Assembly (NCBI RefSeq): GCF_001274785.1
Contig: NZ_LHPI01000001.1
Location: 62,001-126,000 of the forward strand
Reading direction: 5' to 3'
From: Vibrio hepatarius
Lineage (GTDB): Bacteria > Pseudomonadota > Gammaproteobacteria > Enterobacterales > Vibrionaceae
DNA length: 64,000 nucleotides
Below the pieces are notes generated by a model. That model saw only the letters and a list, made by a program, of their open reading frames with translations, searched no databases and was not told the DNA's origin. Every line of letters begins with the position of its first letter. The stretch's first letter is position 1. The position numbers and the translations under genes are program-made. Positions 46,979 through 55,266 of this stretch are shown here, one piece after another.

Positions 46979-47245
46979 CTACTGGTGCGATTCACTGAGA
47001 TATAACACACAGCTGCATCGTAACAGAGAAGCAAAATTGGATACTTCACCGTTAATATCAAGCGCCTCATCATACAAGGTGGTAAGGAACTTGCCTGTGT
47101 TCATGCCTTGGGAATCCGCGATGTGATCGATGATCTGCCAGTATTGTCTTTCCAATCTCACGCTGGTTGAATGTCCTGCTAAGCGAATGGAACGCGAACA
47201 CATTTCGTAGTTCGCAGGATCTTGTCCAGAAAATATTGTGCACAT
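46979..47245 (-). CDS. RHH_4 (ribbon-helix-helix) domain protein
   Basis: 88 aa. It contains TRSVRL-like SRSIRLAGHSTSVRLERQYW followed by two helices and a C-terminal strand (RCSCVLYLS), the RHH_4 (AYGG-like) family, whose members are small presumed DNA-binding proteins. I placed the start at MCTIFSG (47245), matching the usual MC-IF start of the family; an ATG four codons upstream exists. It stands alone and targets are unknown. Confidence 0.72.
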   Translation of the reverse strand: MCTIFSGQDPANYEMCSRSIRLAGHSTSVRLERQYWQIIDHIADSQGMNTGKFLTTLYDEALDINGEVSNFASLLRCSCVLYLSESHQ

Positions 47246-47443
47246 AACAATAACCATTTTGTAACATTCTCTATTGATTTAAGTATATGTCTTGTCGCTT
47301 AATTTCCATATATTTATTTATATGCAACTCAGTACCAATGATGGGATATGTGACGATCTAGTCAGTATCGGTTTGCGCAAAGGTTTTTAAGATCTTTTGA
47401 GTGTTCGCTAAACCTTAGTGAACATCATCTATAAGTGTCGTTA

Positions 47444-47476
47444 AAAGCTGACCGATAAACTCAAGCAGTCAGCTTT
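47444..47476 (-). terminator. Terminator of the uehBC unit
   Basis: Perfect 9-bp stem AAAGCTGAC / GTCAGCTTT with a 15-nt loop. On the - strand it is followed by TTAAC; position and stem fit termination after uehC. Confidence 0.65.
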
Positions 47477-47513
47477 GAACGGTATGCATTCCACTCCTTA
47501 CCAATGGGTCATA

Positions 47514-48791
47514 TTAGCGGAAAGCAAGATCGCGCAGCGCAAGCGAAATTGATGGGAAGAAAATTAGCATCACGGAGACCAACAGCAAGATGAAGACAAA
47601 CGGTGGCGTGCCGCGAATCACTTCCACATAAGGGCGTTTAAACACAGCAATCGCGGTAAAGATGTCGCAGCCAAACGGTGGTGTTGCAGAGCCGATCGCG
47701 GCTTGCAGGGTGACGATGGTGCCGACCAAAACGGGATCGATGCCGGAAGATTTGATCACAGGAGCGAAGATAGGGATCAGAATCAGCATCACCACGATAG
47801 GGTCAACAAACATACAGCCGATGAAAAACGCGACGGAAATGACGATAAGCAACTCGGTTTGCGAGAGGTCATTAATCCCAATCATGCCGAGCAACTCCTG
47901 CGGAATTTGTGCAAAAGAGATCACCCAAGAGAACGCGCTACCTGCCGCAACTAAGATAAACACCACCGCGGTAACCATCCCGGTCGAAAGCGCGATGCCA
48001 CCCAGCTCTTTCCATTTCACTTTACGAAACACCACCATTTCGAGAATCACTGCGTACAACACAGATACTGACGCGGCTTCGGTTGGGCTGAAGACGCCCG
48101 CGTAGATACCGCCGACAGTAATAAGAGGAAAACCAAACGGTAATACTGCTTTGCGAACTGTCGTCCAACGCTCTTTCCAGCTCGCTTTTGGTGCATTTTG
48201 CACGGAACTTTTGCCCGCATAAAAATAACAGTAGGCAGAGAACATCAACAAGATAACGATCGCAGGTCCAATCCCCGCGATAAACAGTTCAGCAACCGAA
48301 GTACCCGACACCACGCCATAAATGATCATGCCGATACTGGGTGGGATCAGGAGGGCTAAATCCGACGCGTTAATGATCAGCGCAAGCGCAAAGCTGTCTT
48401 TGTAGCCATATTCGAGCATTTTCGGTCGCATAATTGAACCGACCGACACCACTGTTGCCTGCGTTGACCCCGATACTGCGCCAAACATCGCGCAGCTAAG
48501 CGAAGAGGTAATTGCTAAGCCGCCGCGAACGTGGCCGACAAACGCCATCGCTACATCGAGTAAGCGAGTTGCCGCCACGCCTCGGGTAATGATTTCCGCC
48601 GCGAGGATAAACATCGGCACAGCGATTAACGCGGCGGGTTTAATGCCCGCGAGCATTTGCTGAATCATAAAATCCGGACCCAGACCAAGGTAGACAATAA
48701 AACCGAGCATGGTGGCGGCCAAAAGTGGTACCAGCATTGGAAAGCCAAATGCGAGTAAGGTAATCATGGTGATGATCAGTGCCGTTGTCAT
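47514..48791 (-). CDS. uehC: TRAP transporter large permease (ectoine, UehC/TeaC-like)
   Basis: 425-aa DctM-type subunit with about twelve membrane segments; it forms the Na+-driven translocation path. Family marks: FGFPMLVPLLAATMLGF at the start, GVVSGTSVAELFIAGIGPA and FSPTEAASVSVLYA. The 5' end overlaps uehB by 4 bp. Assignment to ectoine rests on context: regulator enuR upstream and the substrate-binding protein uehA inside the doe cluster. Confidence 0.87.
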   Translation of the reverse strand: MTTALIITMITLLAFGFPMLVPLLAATMLGFIVYLGLGPDFMIQQMLAGIKPAALIAVPMFILAAEIITRGVAATRLLDVAMAFVGHVRGGLAITSSLSCAMFGAVSGSTQATVVSVGSIMRPKMLEYGYKDSFALALIINASDLALLIPPSIGMIIYGVVSGTSVAELFIAGIGPAIVILLMFSAYCYFYAGKSSVQNAPKASWKERWTTVRKAVLPFGFPLITVGGIYAGVFSPTEAASVSVLYAVILEMVVFRKVKWKELGGIALSTGMVTAVVFILVAAGSAFSWVISFAQIPQELLGMIGINDLSQTELLIVISVAFFIGCMFVDPIVVMLILIPIFAPVIKSSGIDPVLVGTIVTLQAAIGSATPPFGCDIFTAIAVFKRPYVEVIRGTPPFVFILLLVSVMLIFFPSISLALRDLAFR

Positions 48792-49363
48792 AGCGCTTTC
48801 TCCTGCTTACGGTTGGCATTCAAGCGGTTGGTATTCAGGCTACCAGCGTGACGAACGGAGCGTGAAAGAACGGTGAGTTGGACAAAGCGTTTGATGTGGC
48901 GTAGACCAACGCGAGTAAACTGAACGGTACTAAAAAACAGGCCGATAGGTGCGATAAGGTAAACCCAACTTAGTGGCACTTGCAGTGCGGGCGACAGGCG
49001 TCCCATTTGACTGACTTTAGCGATGTATTGCCACGCATACCAAGTGAGAACGGCGACTAAAACAGCGGTGAGAAGATAAATCACGCCGTTCGCTAAGGTT
49101 TGCCAGCGCTTGGGTAACATATCGGTAAAGGCGGTCATGCGAATATGGCGAGATTGTCTGGCGGCGTAGCTACAACCGATGAAAGTCACCGCAATAATCA
49201 GGAAGTAGTTCAGTTCTTCAGAAAAATAGAGGCTGTGGCTAAACAGATAGCGCCCGAGCACATTGGCAATTGAGTTGAGTGCTATCAACAGCACGGAGCC
49301 AATCAATAACGCGGCTTCAGCCTTTTGAATATACCTGTCTAGCCAGTGAAAAATCCCTCTCAT
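48788..49363 (-). CDS. uehB: TRAP transporter small permease (ectoine, UehB/TeaB-like)
   Basis: 191-aa DctQ-type subunit with four membrane segments (about 14-36, 48-66, 90-110 and 130-150) and the conserved RYLFSHSLYFSEEL region linking helices. It bridges the binding protein and the large permease. It has its own leader of about 130 bp after the enuR terminator, so uehBC probably has a separate promoter. Confidence 0.85.
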   Translation of the reverse strand: MRGIFHWLDRYIQKAEAALLIGSVLLIALNSIANVLGRYLFSHSLYFSEELNYFLIIAVTFIGCSYAARQSRHIRMTAFTDMLPKRWQTLANGVIYLLTAVLVAVLTWYAWQYIAKVSQMGRLSPALQVPLSWVYLIAPIGLFFSTVQFTRVGLRHIKRFVQLTVLSRSVRHAGSLNTNRLNANRKQEKAL

Positions 49364-49471
49364 CGCCTCGTTCCTCGTTAACCAACAATGTTAATAAAAC
49401 GTTATCGTTTTCATGACAATCAAGTCAATCCGATGGGAACGAAAGATTTTCTGAACTTAGCCCTTTTGCAG

Positions 49472-49504
49472 AAAAAATTGGTCTGAGACGACTGCTCAGA
49501 CCAA
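49472..49504 (-). terminator. Terminator of enuR overlapping its stop codon
   Basis: 10-bp stem TTGGTCTGAG / CTCAGACCAA (49478-49487, 49495-49504) with a 7-nt loop and, on the - strand, a T6 run. The enuR stop codon (49496-49498) lies in the stem. Confidence 0.85.
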
Positions 49505-50929
49505 AAAGTGAGAGGTTGGTGGATTGGTGTCGAGGATCTCTGAAATGACCGACAAGCCATGTTTTATATAGCCTCGGTTGGTTTCCGCGCCAAGGCTGAT
49601 ACGCACGTATGGGATTGGCTGATTGGTATCGAGTACGAACGGTTTGTAGCTGGTGATTTGCACCCCAGAACGTTTTGCTGAAGCGACCAGATCGTCGCTA
49701 TTCCACTGCTCCGGTAATTTAAGCCAGATGTGTTGTCCGTTTGGGTGCGCGCTAAAGCTGTGGCCTTGCAATGCGGTTTTCGCGATACGTTGCCTTTTGG
49801 CAAACTCATTGATTTGAAAGCGGATCAATCGGTTCAATGTGCCGTTCTCAATCCACAAGTGGGCGACTTCAAATGGCAAAGGTGTCGCTGACCAACTGGT
49901 TGCTGCTAATCGGCCGATGGCATGTTGAAGGAAGTGGCGAGGCACCGTCAGATAACCTGTGCGCATGCCGGGAGCAACCACTTTGGTCAGGCTGGTGACG
50001 TAAAAAGTCTGTTCTGGCAGTAACGCTGCAAGTGGCGCAACGCGATTGGGCTCTAATGCGCCGTAAACGTCGTCTTCAATCACGTAGATTTCGTATTTCT
50101 TGGCGATATCGGCGATCGCTTCTCTGCGCGCTTGCTCCATATGTGCGCTGTTTGGGTTCGCCATACTCGGTGTACAGCACAACGCCTTAATCGGTTTGTG
50201 CTGACACGCCCACTCAAACGCATCTGGTGTAATACCAAACTCATCCATTTCCAGAGGCTGCAGCTTAAAGCCCAGCATGCGAGAACGTGAGATCAAACCA
50301 TGATCGACCAACTGTCCGCACGCGACCCAATCACCATGTTCCACCACGGTACTCAGCGCCAGCGTTAAGCCGTGGCTCGCGCCGTTGGTTAAGAGCACTT
50401 GCTCAGTACCGACATCCAGACCTTGGCTGCTGAGGAAACGAGCCCCGGACTCGACGTGGTGGGGCTGACCAGTGACCGGCTTGGCTTTACTGATCAAACA
50501 GCGGTTATTGGTTTGGCTGGCGATGTGCATCAGTGCCTGATTGAACAGTGCGACGTGACGGTCGGTGACGACTGGATGGGCGATTGACATGTCTATCTCA
50601 TCGGGCGTCTCTTTCATCTCTTGCGTCAGCATAAATTCGCTGTCGGTGATCTCATCGACAAAGCCGGATTTGACGAAGGTGCCATTACCCACCCAAGACT
50701 CAAGCGCGCCTTTCTTTTCGGCGTACCCATAAGCATGGCTGACGGTTTGGACACTGACGCCAATTTGTTCGGCAAACTCGCGGTGGGTTGGTAGGCGAGT
50801 GCCGGGTTTCAGATAACCACTACGAACACACTCGACAAGATAGTTGCCGATGGAGATGTATTTTGGGGTACCTGGGCGAATGATCGGGTTCAAAGAAATT
50901 GTCATGACACAATATTTTAATTGATTCAT
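49496..50929 (-). CDS. enuR: MocR-type GntR regulator, ectoine-responsive (EnuR-like)
   Basis: 477 aa. The N-terminal GntR winged helix (about 25-95; PGTRLPTHREFAEQIGVSVQTVSHAYGYAEKKG) is followed by a fold-type I aminotransferase domain (about 110-470) with the PLP lysine in YVTSLTKVVAPGMRTGYL. EnuR represses ectoine catabolic genes until it binds ectoine-derived diaminobutyrates through PLP. Assignment is by domain order and position between uehBC and doeA. A start at 50905 is equally possible. Divergent from doeA. Confidence 0.87.
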   Translation of the reverse strand: MNQLKYCVMTISLNPIIRPGTPKYISIGNYLVECVRSGYLKPGTRLPTHREFAEQIGVSVQTVSHAYGYAEKKGALESWVGNGTFVKSGFVDEITDSEFMLTQEMKETPDEIDMSIAHPVVTDRHVALFNQALMHIASQTNNRCLISKAKPVTGQPHHVESGARFLSSQGLDVGTEQVLLTNGASHGLTLALSTVVEHGDWVACGQLVDHGLISRSRMLGFKLQPLEMDEFGITPDAFEWACQHKPIKALCCTPSMANPNSAHMEQARREAIADIAKKYEIYVIEDDVYGALEPNRVAPLAALLPEQTFYVTSLTKVVAPGMRTGYLTVPRHFLQHAIGRLAATSWSATPLPFEVAHLWIENGTLNRLIRFQINEFAKRQRIAKTALQGHSFSAHPNGQHIWLKLPEQWNSDDLVASAKRSGVQITSYKPFVLDTNQPIPYVRISLGAETNRGYIKHGLSVISEILDTNPPTSHFLV

Positions 50930-51040
50930 TTTTAACGCTCATTGTAACTTCGATTTAACAAATGGCGAGTTTTTAGCCGTCAAATGCGGTCTAATGCACA
51001 AAAATACACCACAATTGTAATGATTGACATGAAATTTACT

Positions 51041-51191
51041 GCTCGAGGGGGCAAGTCAAAGCCCTAGCTCAGGACTGAGCAGATTCAATCGCAGTGGTGA
51101 TGAACACGAATTTTTGTACCCAGGTCCACCGACCTGATGAAAGGTAGAAATACCTCAACGTCTCCGAAGGCCCATAAGGCGTCGGATTTTT
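51041..51191 (+). promoter_or_regulatory. Structured 5' leader of doeA with terminator-like end (candidate attenuator or riboswitch)
   Basis: Five hairpins lie in a row. H1 is GGGC/GCCC (51049-51064). H2 is GCTCA-GGAC-TGAGC (51067-51080). H3 is CAGGTC-CACC-GACCTG (51121-51136). H4 is AGGTA-GAAA-TACCT with a GNRA loop (51142-51155). H5 is TCCGA...TCGGA with an inner GCC/GGC (51163-51186), followed at once by TTTTT. The doeA ribosome site AAGGAG starts 4 nt after that T run. The H3 loop CACC can pair with GGTG at 51096-51099. I do not recognise a known riboswitch class. Confidence 0.6.
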
Positions 51192-51205
51192 AACAAGGAG
51201 AAAAT

Positions 51206-52393
51206 ATGAGAGGCGTTGCTTTGCATTTTACCCTGGATGAGTTCCAGGAACGGTTAGCCAAAGTTCGACACTCGATGGTCGAGCGCGAATTGGACGTGTT
51301 GATTATCCATGATCCGTCCAATATGGCGTGGTTAACCGGCTATGACGGCTGGTCGTTTTATGTACCTCAATGCGTGGTCGTTGGCTCATCGGGTGAACCG
51401 GTTTGGTTTGGTCGTTGCCAAGACGCGAATGGCGCGTATCGCACTGCGTATATGTCGGCTGAAAACATCACCTACTATCCAGACCATTACGTTATGAATC
51501 CGCCGCTTCATCCGATGGATTACTTGGTGGAGGCCGTACTTGCTCCGCGACTTTGGGATCGTGGACGCATCGGCGTCGAAAAGGACAACTATTACTTCAG
51601 CGCTACCGCGTATGAATCACTGACGACACACTTACCCAATGCCCAACTGTTGGATGCCACTGGACTGGTGAACTGGTGTCGTGCGGTGAAATCGGATCAA
51701 GAGCTAGCGTACATGTATCGCGCAGCACGCATTGTTGAAAACATGCACCGCGTGGCATTTGACATGATTGAACCAGGTCTGCCCAAGCACCACTTGGTGG
51801 CGGAGATAAACCGTCAGGCGGTACTCGGCCATGAAGACCACTTTGGTGATTACACCGCTATCGTACCGTTATTGCCTTCAGGCGCAGATGCGTCCGCTCC
51901 GCACCTAACTTGGGACGACCGACCGTTCAAAAAAGGCGAAGGAACGTTTTTCGAAATTGCAGGGGCACACCGCCGTTACCACTGTCCGTTATCGCGTACG
52001 ATTTTCCTCGGTGAACCCGATGACAAGTTTAAGCGCGCGGATGAAGCCTTAACCCGCGGACTTGAAGCGGGATTGGAAGTCGCCAAGCCGGGCAATACCT
52101 GTGCGGATATCGCTAACGCATTGAACAAAGTGCTCGATAAAGCGGGCTTCTCCCGTGAAGGCGCGCGCTGTGGTTATCCGATTGGTTTGAGTTACCCACC
52201 TGACTGGGGCGAGCGCACAATGAGTCTGCGTGACACCGATAAAACGGTGCTTAAAGAAGGAATGACTTTCCACTTTATGCCGGGGCTTTGGTTCGAAGAT
52301 TGGGGACTGGAAACCACCGAAAGTATCGTCATTACCCGCGATGGAGCGAAAACGTTGTGTGATTTTCCGCGTCACTTATTCGTTAAACACTGA
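51206..52393 (+). CDS. doeA: Ectoine hydrolase
   Basis: 395-aa M24 (creatinase/prolidase-like) enzyme, also called EutD. DoeA opens the ectoine ring to N-acetyl-2,4-diaminobutyrate. It has an N-terminal creatinase domain (about 15-160; DVLIIHDPSNMAWLTGYDG) and a pita-bread domain (about 170-390) with FEIAGAHRRYHCPLSRTIF and GLSYPPDWGERTMSL. The metal-ligand set of aminopeptidases is not evident, in keeping with metal-free relatives. First gene of the catabolic run, behind a structured leader. Confidence 0.92.
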   Translation: MRGVALHFTLDEFQERLAKVRHSMVERELDVLIIHDPSNMAWLTGYDGWSFYVPQCVVVGSSGEPVWFGRCQDANGAYRTAYMSAENITYYPDHYVMNPPLHPMDYLVEAVLAPRLWDRGRIGVEKDNYYFSATAYESLTTHLPNAQLLDATGLVNWCRAVKSDQELAYMYRAARIVENMHRVAFDMIEPGLPKHHLVAEINRQAVLGHEDHFGDYTAIVPLLPSGADASAPHLTWDDRPFKKGEGTFFEIAGAHRRYHCPLSRTIFLGEPDDKFKRADEALTRGLEAGLEVAKPGNTCADIANALNKVLDKAGFSREGARCGYPIGLSYPPDWGERTMSLRDTDKTVLKEGMTFHFMPGLWFEDWGLETTESIVITRDGAKTLCDFPRHLFVKH

Positions 52394-52417
52394 GCTTAAC
52401 AACAGAAAGGATTGGCT

Positions 52418-53425
52418 ATGCAAGACAGCTCAATTTCAGCCACGGTAGACTTCGAGCGTGAAGGCGTACAACACGGTTTTCTCGCTCTGCCGTATTCTCA
52501 TGATGATTCTGCTTGGGGAAGCATCATGATTCCGGTCACCGTGATAAAAAACGGTCCGGGGCCAACGTCGTTGCTGACTGGCGGAAATCACGGAGATGAG
52601 TACGAAGGGATCACCAGCCTACTCAAACTGGCGAACTCGTTGCACCCTGAGCAGATCCAAGGGCGAGTGATTATCGTGCCGATGATGAACTTGCCTGCGG
52701 TGCAAAATGCGTCACGAACCTCGTCGATTGACAAAGGCAATCTAAACCGCAGCTTTCCCGGCAATCCTGTCGGGACAGTGACGGAGAAAATCGCCGACTA
52801 TTTTAGCCGCTATTTGGTGCCGATGTGTGACTTTGCGTTAGACATCCACTCAGGCGGCAAAACGCTCGACATCGTTCCGTTTGCAGCGGCGCATCGCCTC
52901 GATAATCCAGATCAAGAAGAAGCGTGTATTTTGGGCGCCAAGCTATTTGGCGCGCCATACACCATGATTCTGCTTGAGATGGATGCGACCAGTTTGTATG
53001 ACACCGCCGTTGAGTCTCAGGGCAAAGTGTTTGTCACAACCGAGCTTCGTGGTGGTGGTACCAGCACTCCAGAGACGATCGCCTATGCCGACCGTGGCAT
53101 CCGCAACTTCTTACGCTTTGCAGGTAATTTGCAAGGTGACTATGAGAAACCAGCGCAGCCGACCAAGCTGTTGGATATGCCGGATGCCAGTTGCTACTTG
53201 CAGAGTCAGCACCAGGGTATCGCAGAGTATCTTTTTAATCTCGGCGATGCGGTGGAGCTGGGTGATGTCATGGTCAAAATCTACTCTACACAACGCACTG
53301 GTGAAGCGCCGATAGAATATCGCGCAGAACGAAGCGGCATTTTCGCCGCGCGCCGCTTTCCTGCCATGGTCAACATTGGCGACACGCTCGCGGTACTTGC
53401 CGAAGATTGTGGAGAACTCATTTAA
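52418..53425 (+). CDS. doeB: N-acetyl-L-2,4-diaminobutyrate deacetylase
   Basis: 335-aa zinc carboxypeptidase/AstE-AspA family protein. Zinc ligands His and Glu lie in GGNHGDEYEG (about 50-59) and the third His in DIHSGGKTL; NRSFPGN binds the substrate carboxylate. It removes the acetyl group from the product of DoeA to give 2,4-diaminobutyrate. Start at 52418 after AGAAAGG; a TTG two codons upstream is less likely. 24 bp after doeA. Confidence 0.92.
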   Translation: MQDSSISATVDFEREGVQHGFLALPYSHDDSAWGSIMIPVTVIKNGPGPTSLLTGGNHGDEYEGITSLLKLANSLHPEQIQGRVIIVPMMNLPAVQNASRTSSIDKGNLNRSFPGNPVGTVTEKIADYFSRYLVPMCDFALDIHSGGKTLDIVPFAAAHRLDNPDQEEACILGAKLFGAPYTMILLEMDATSLYDTAVESQGKVFVTTELRGGGTSTPETIAYADRGIRNFLRFAGNLQGDYEKPAQPTKLLDMPDASCYLQSQHQGIAEYLFNLGDAVELGDVMVKIYSTQRTGEAPIEYRAERSGIFAARRFPAMVNIGDTLAVLAEDCGELI

Positions 53426-53509
53426 CCCATTTCGATACGACACAACATCGGGTCTGGCGTATCACCAGCCGTTGGTGAATTGACTCACAGACAACTAAGG
53501 AAACAAGGG

Positions 53510-54529
53510 ATGAATCCGATGAAACATAGTTACCGTTACCTAACCAGCACCGCGCTGATTGCCGCCAGTTTTTTCGCAAGCAACGCTTACGCAGAGACAT
53601 GGAAGTTCGCTCTAGAGGAAGTCAAAGGCTCAGTGCAGGATGCGTATGCACAGGAATTTAAAAAGCGTATTGAAAGCGCAACCGACGGCGATGTAACCGT
53701 TGAAGTGTATCCATACGGCACGTTAGGTCAGTCCGAAGACCTCACCGAACTTACTGCTAACGGTATTATCCAGTTTACCAACGCTTCTCCGGGGATTTTC
53801 GGCTCTTTCGTACCCGAAATGCAGGTTTTCTCTATCCCTTATCTGCTCTCGCAAGACAACGAAGTGAACAAGAAAGTCCTCAGCTCCAGCCCAACGATTT
53901 ATGACACTTTGGGCGGCAAATTAGAGCAGAAAAACCTCAAACTACTGACCATGTACCCGGAGGGTGAAATGGTCTGGACCACCAACCGTGAAATCCGTTC
54001 GCCTGAAGATTTCGACAACTTCAAAATGCGTGTGATGGCCTCGCCAATGTTGGTGGAAGCCTACAAGTCATTCGGTGCTGATCCAACACCACTGCCATAC
54101 TCTGAAGTGTACGGCGCTCTACAATTGAAGATGATCGACGGTCAGGTTAACCCAGTGTTCGCGATCGAAGAAATGAAGTTTTATGAAGTCAGTGACTACA
54201 TGATCTGGGCGGGCCAGCAACAGTTCACCACTACAGTGATTACCAACAACAATTGGTTCAATACGCTTTCTGCGGAGCGCCAGCAGCAGGTAGAAAAAGT
54301 CATCGCTGGGATGAACGATTTTATCTTCGATAAGCAAGCTGAATTTAACCAAGCTCGCCTGGAGCAAATCAAACAGGCGAAACCTGAGATGCAAATGATC
54401 CAGTTGGATAACGCTGAACGAGCCGCGTTCAAGCAGGCGTCGATGACGATGCGAGACAAATACGTTGAGCTAACCGGTAAAAGTGGTAAAGCGGTACTCG
54501 AATCGCTTGACCAAGAGTTCAGCCAATAA
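53510..54529 (+). CDS. uehA: TRAP transporter substrate-binding protein for ectoine (UehA/TeaA-like)
   Basis: 339-aa DctP-type periplasmic protein. Signal peptide about 1-28, cut after ASNAYA. The mature part starts with ETWKFALEEVKGS and contains the substrate-binding Arg region NFKMRVMASPMLVEAY and PLPYSEVYGALQ. It binds ectoine or hydroxyectoine and delivers it to UehBC. The membrane subunits are encoded on the other strand beyond enuR, which splits the transporter into two operons. Followed by a hairpin (54553-54570). Confidence 0.88.
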   Translation: MNPMKHSYRYLTSTALIAASFFASNAYAETWKFALEEVKGSVQDAYAQEFKKRIESATDGDVTVEVYPYGTLGQSEDLTELTANGIIQFTNASPGIFGSFVPEMQVFSIPYLLSQDNEVNKKVLSSSPTIYDTLGGKLEQKNLKLLTMYPEGEMVWTTNREIRSPEDFDNFKMRVMASPMLVEAYKSFGADPTPLPYSEVYGALQLKMIDGQVNPVFAIEEMKFYEVSDYMIWAGQQQFTTTVITNNNWFNTLSAERQQQVEKVIAGMNDFIFDKQAEFNQARLEQIKQAKPEMQMIQLDNAERAAFKQASMTMRDKYVELTGKSGKAVLESLDQEFSQ

Positions 54530-54552
54530 CGCGAAGTTTTTCGCACAAGGAG

Positions 54553-54575
54553 AGTGGCCTGCGGGCCACTTTATA
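54553..54575 (+). terminator. Intercistronic hairpin after uehA
   Basis: Perfect 7-bp stem AGTGGCC / GGCCACT with loop TGCG and a TTTATA tail. A partial terminator here would leave uehA mRNA more abundant than the genes that follow. Confidence 0.65.
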
Positions 54576-54630
54576 GCGGTTGACCAATCGCAACGTTTGC
54601 AGCGGTTGGTATCGAACAGGGAGAATCACC

Positions 54631-55110
54631 ATGCGCCTCGATCGCTACGATGTCAAAATTCTACAAATTCTTCACGACAACGGTCGTATCACCAAATCTC
54701 ATCTTGCCGAAGCGATTAACTTGTCCGTCAGCCCTTGCTGGGAGCGAGTCAAAAAGCTCGAAGAAGCCGGTATCATCGAAGGTTACGGGGCAAAAGTGAA
54801 CACCGACGTATTGTTTAAACGCACGTCGGTCATGGTGGAAGTCTCTCTCAAGGAACACAACGCGCAAGCGTTCAAACGTTTTGAGCAATTGGTGATGCAC
54901 TCGCCCGAAGTCACCGATTGTTATGCCACAGGCGGCGGCGTGGATTACATCCTCAAAATTCAGTCTGAAGACATCGACCAGTATCAACGCTTGATCGACA
55001 ACTGGCTCGATTCCGAAGTCGGGATTGAACGCTACTTCACCTATATCGTGACCAAAACAATTAAGCGCGATTCAGGGACGTTGGAAATCAACCAAAACGC
55101 GTTGTTCTAA
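54631..55110 (+). CDS. doeX: Lrp/AsnC family regulator of ectoine catabolism
   Basis: 159 aa. The N-terminal HTH (about 3-55; YDVKILQILHDNGRITKSHL, then AEAINLSVSPCWERVKKLEE) is followed by an AsnC ligand-binding (RAM) domain with DCYATGGGVDYILKI. DoeX/AsnC proteins accompany ectoine catabolic genes and bind their control regions. I moved the start to 54631 because GGGAGAATCACC lies directly upstream. Second dedicated regulator in the island beside EnuR. Confidence 0.88.
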   Translation: MRLDRYDVKILQILHDNGRITKSHLAEAINLSVSPCWERVKKLEEAGIIEGYGAKVNTDVLFKRTSVMVEVSLKEHNAQAFKRFEQLVMHSPEVTDCYATGGGVDYILKIQSEDIDQYQRLIDNWLDSEVGIERYFTYIVTKTIKRDSGTLEINQNALF

Positions 55111-55266
55111 AAGGGAAAAATTGGTCTGAAATACGACCAGAAAAATCACCATTTTAGAGCATGTCGAAAAGAAAAATTTCGCGCTTAACCCCCTCGCATC
55201 AGAAATTATTCAGCACGCTTCTCCATTACAGTTTAACTACGGACAACGACGCTGGGAGAAGGACTC

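Noticed and set aside
51134..51155. CTGATGA followed by a GAAA hairpin in the doeA leader, resembling a hammerhead ribozyme core
   Set aside because: After the hairpin the required GAAA box is missing (CAACG instead). The GAAA seen is the loop of the hairpin itself.
51072..51160. CTGAGC and ACCTGAT in the doeA leader, similar to TPP riboswitch boxes
   Set aside because: The conserved CTGAGA box and the closing CGTAGGGA segment are absent, spacing does not fit, and a thiamine link to ectoine is unlikely.
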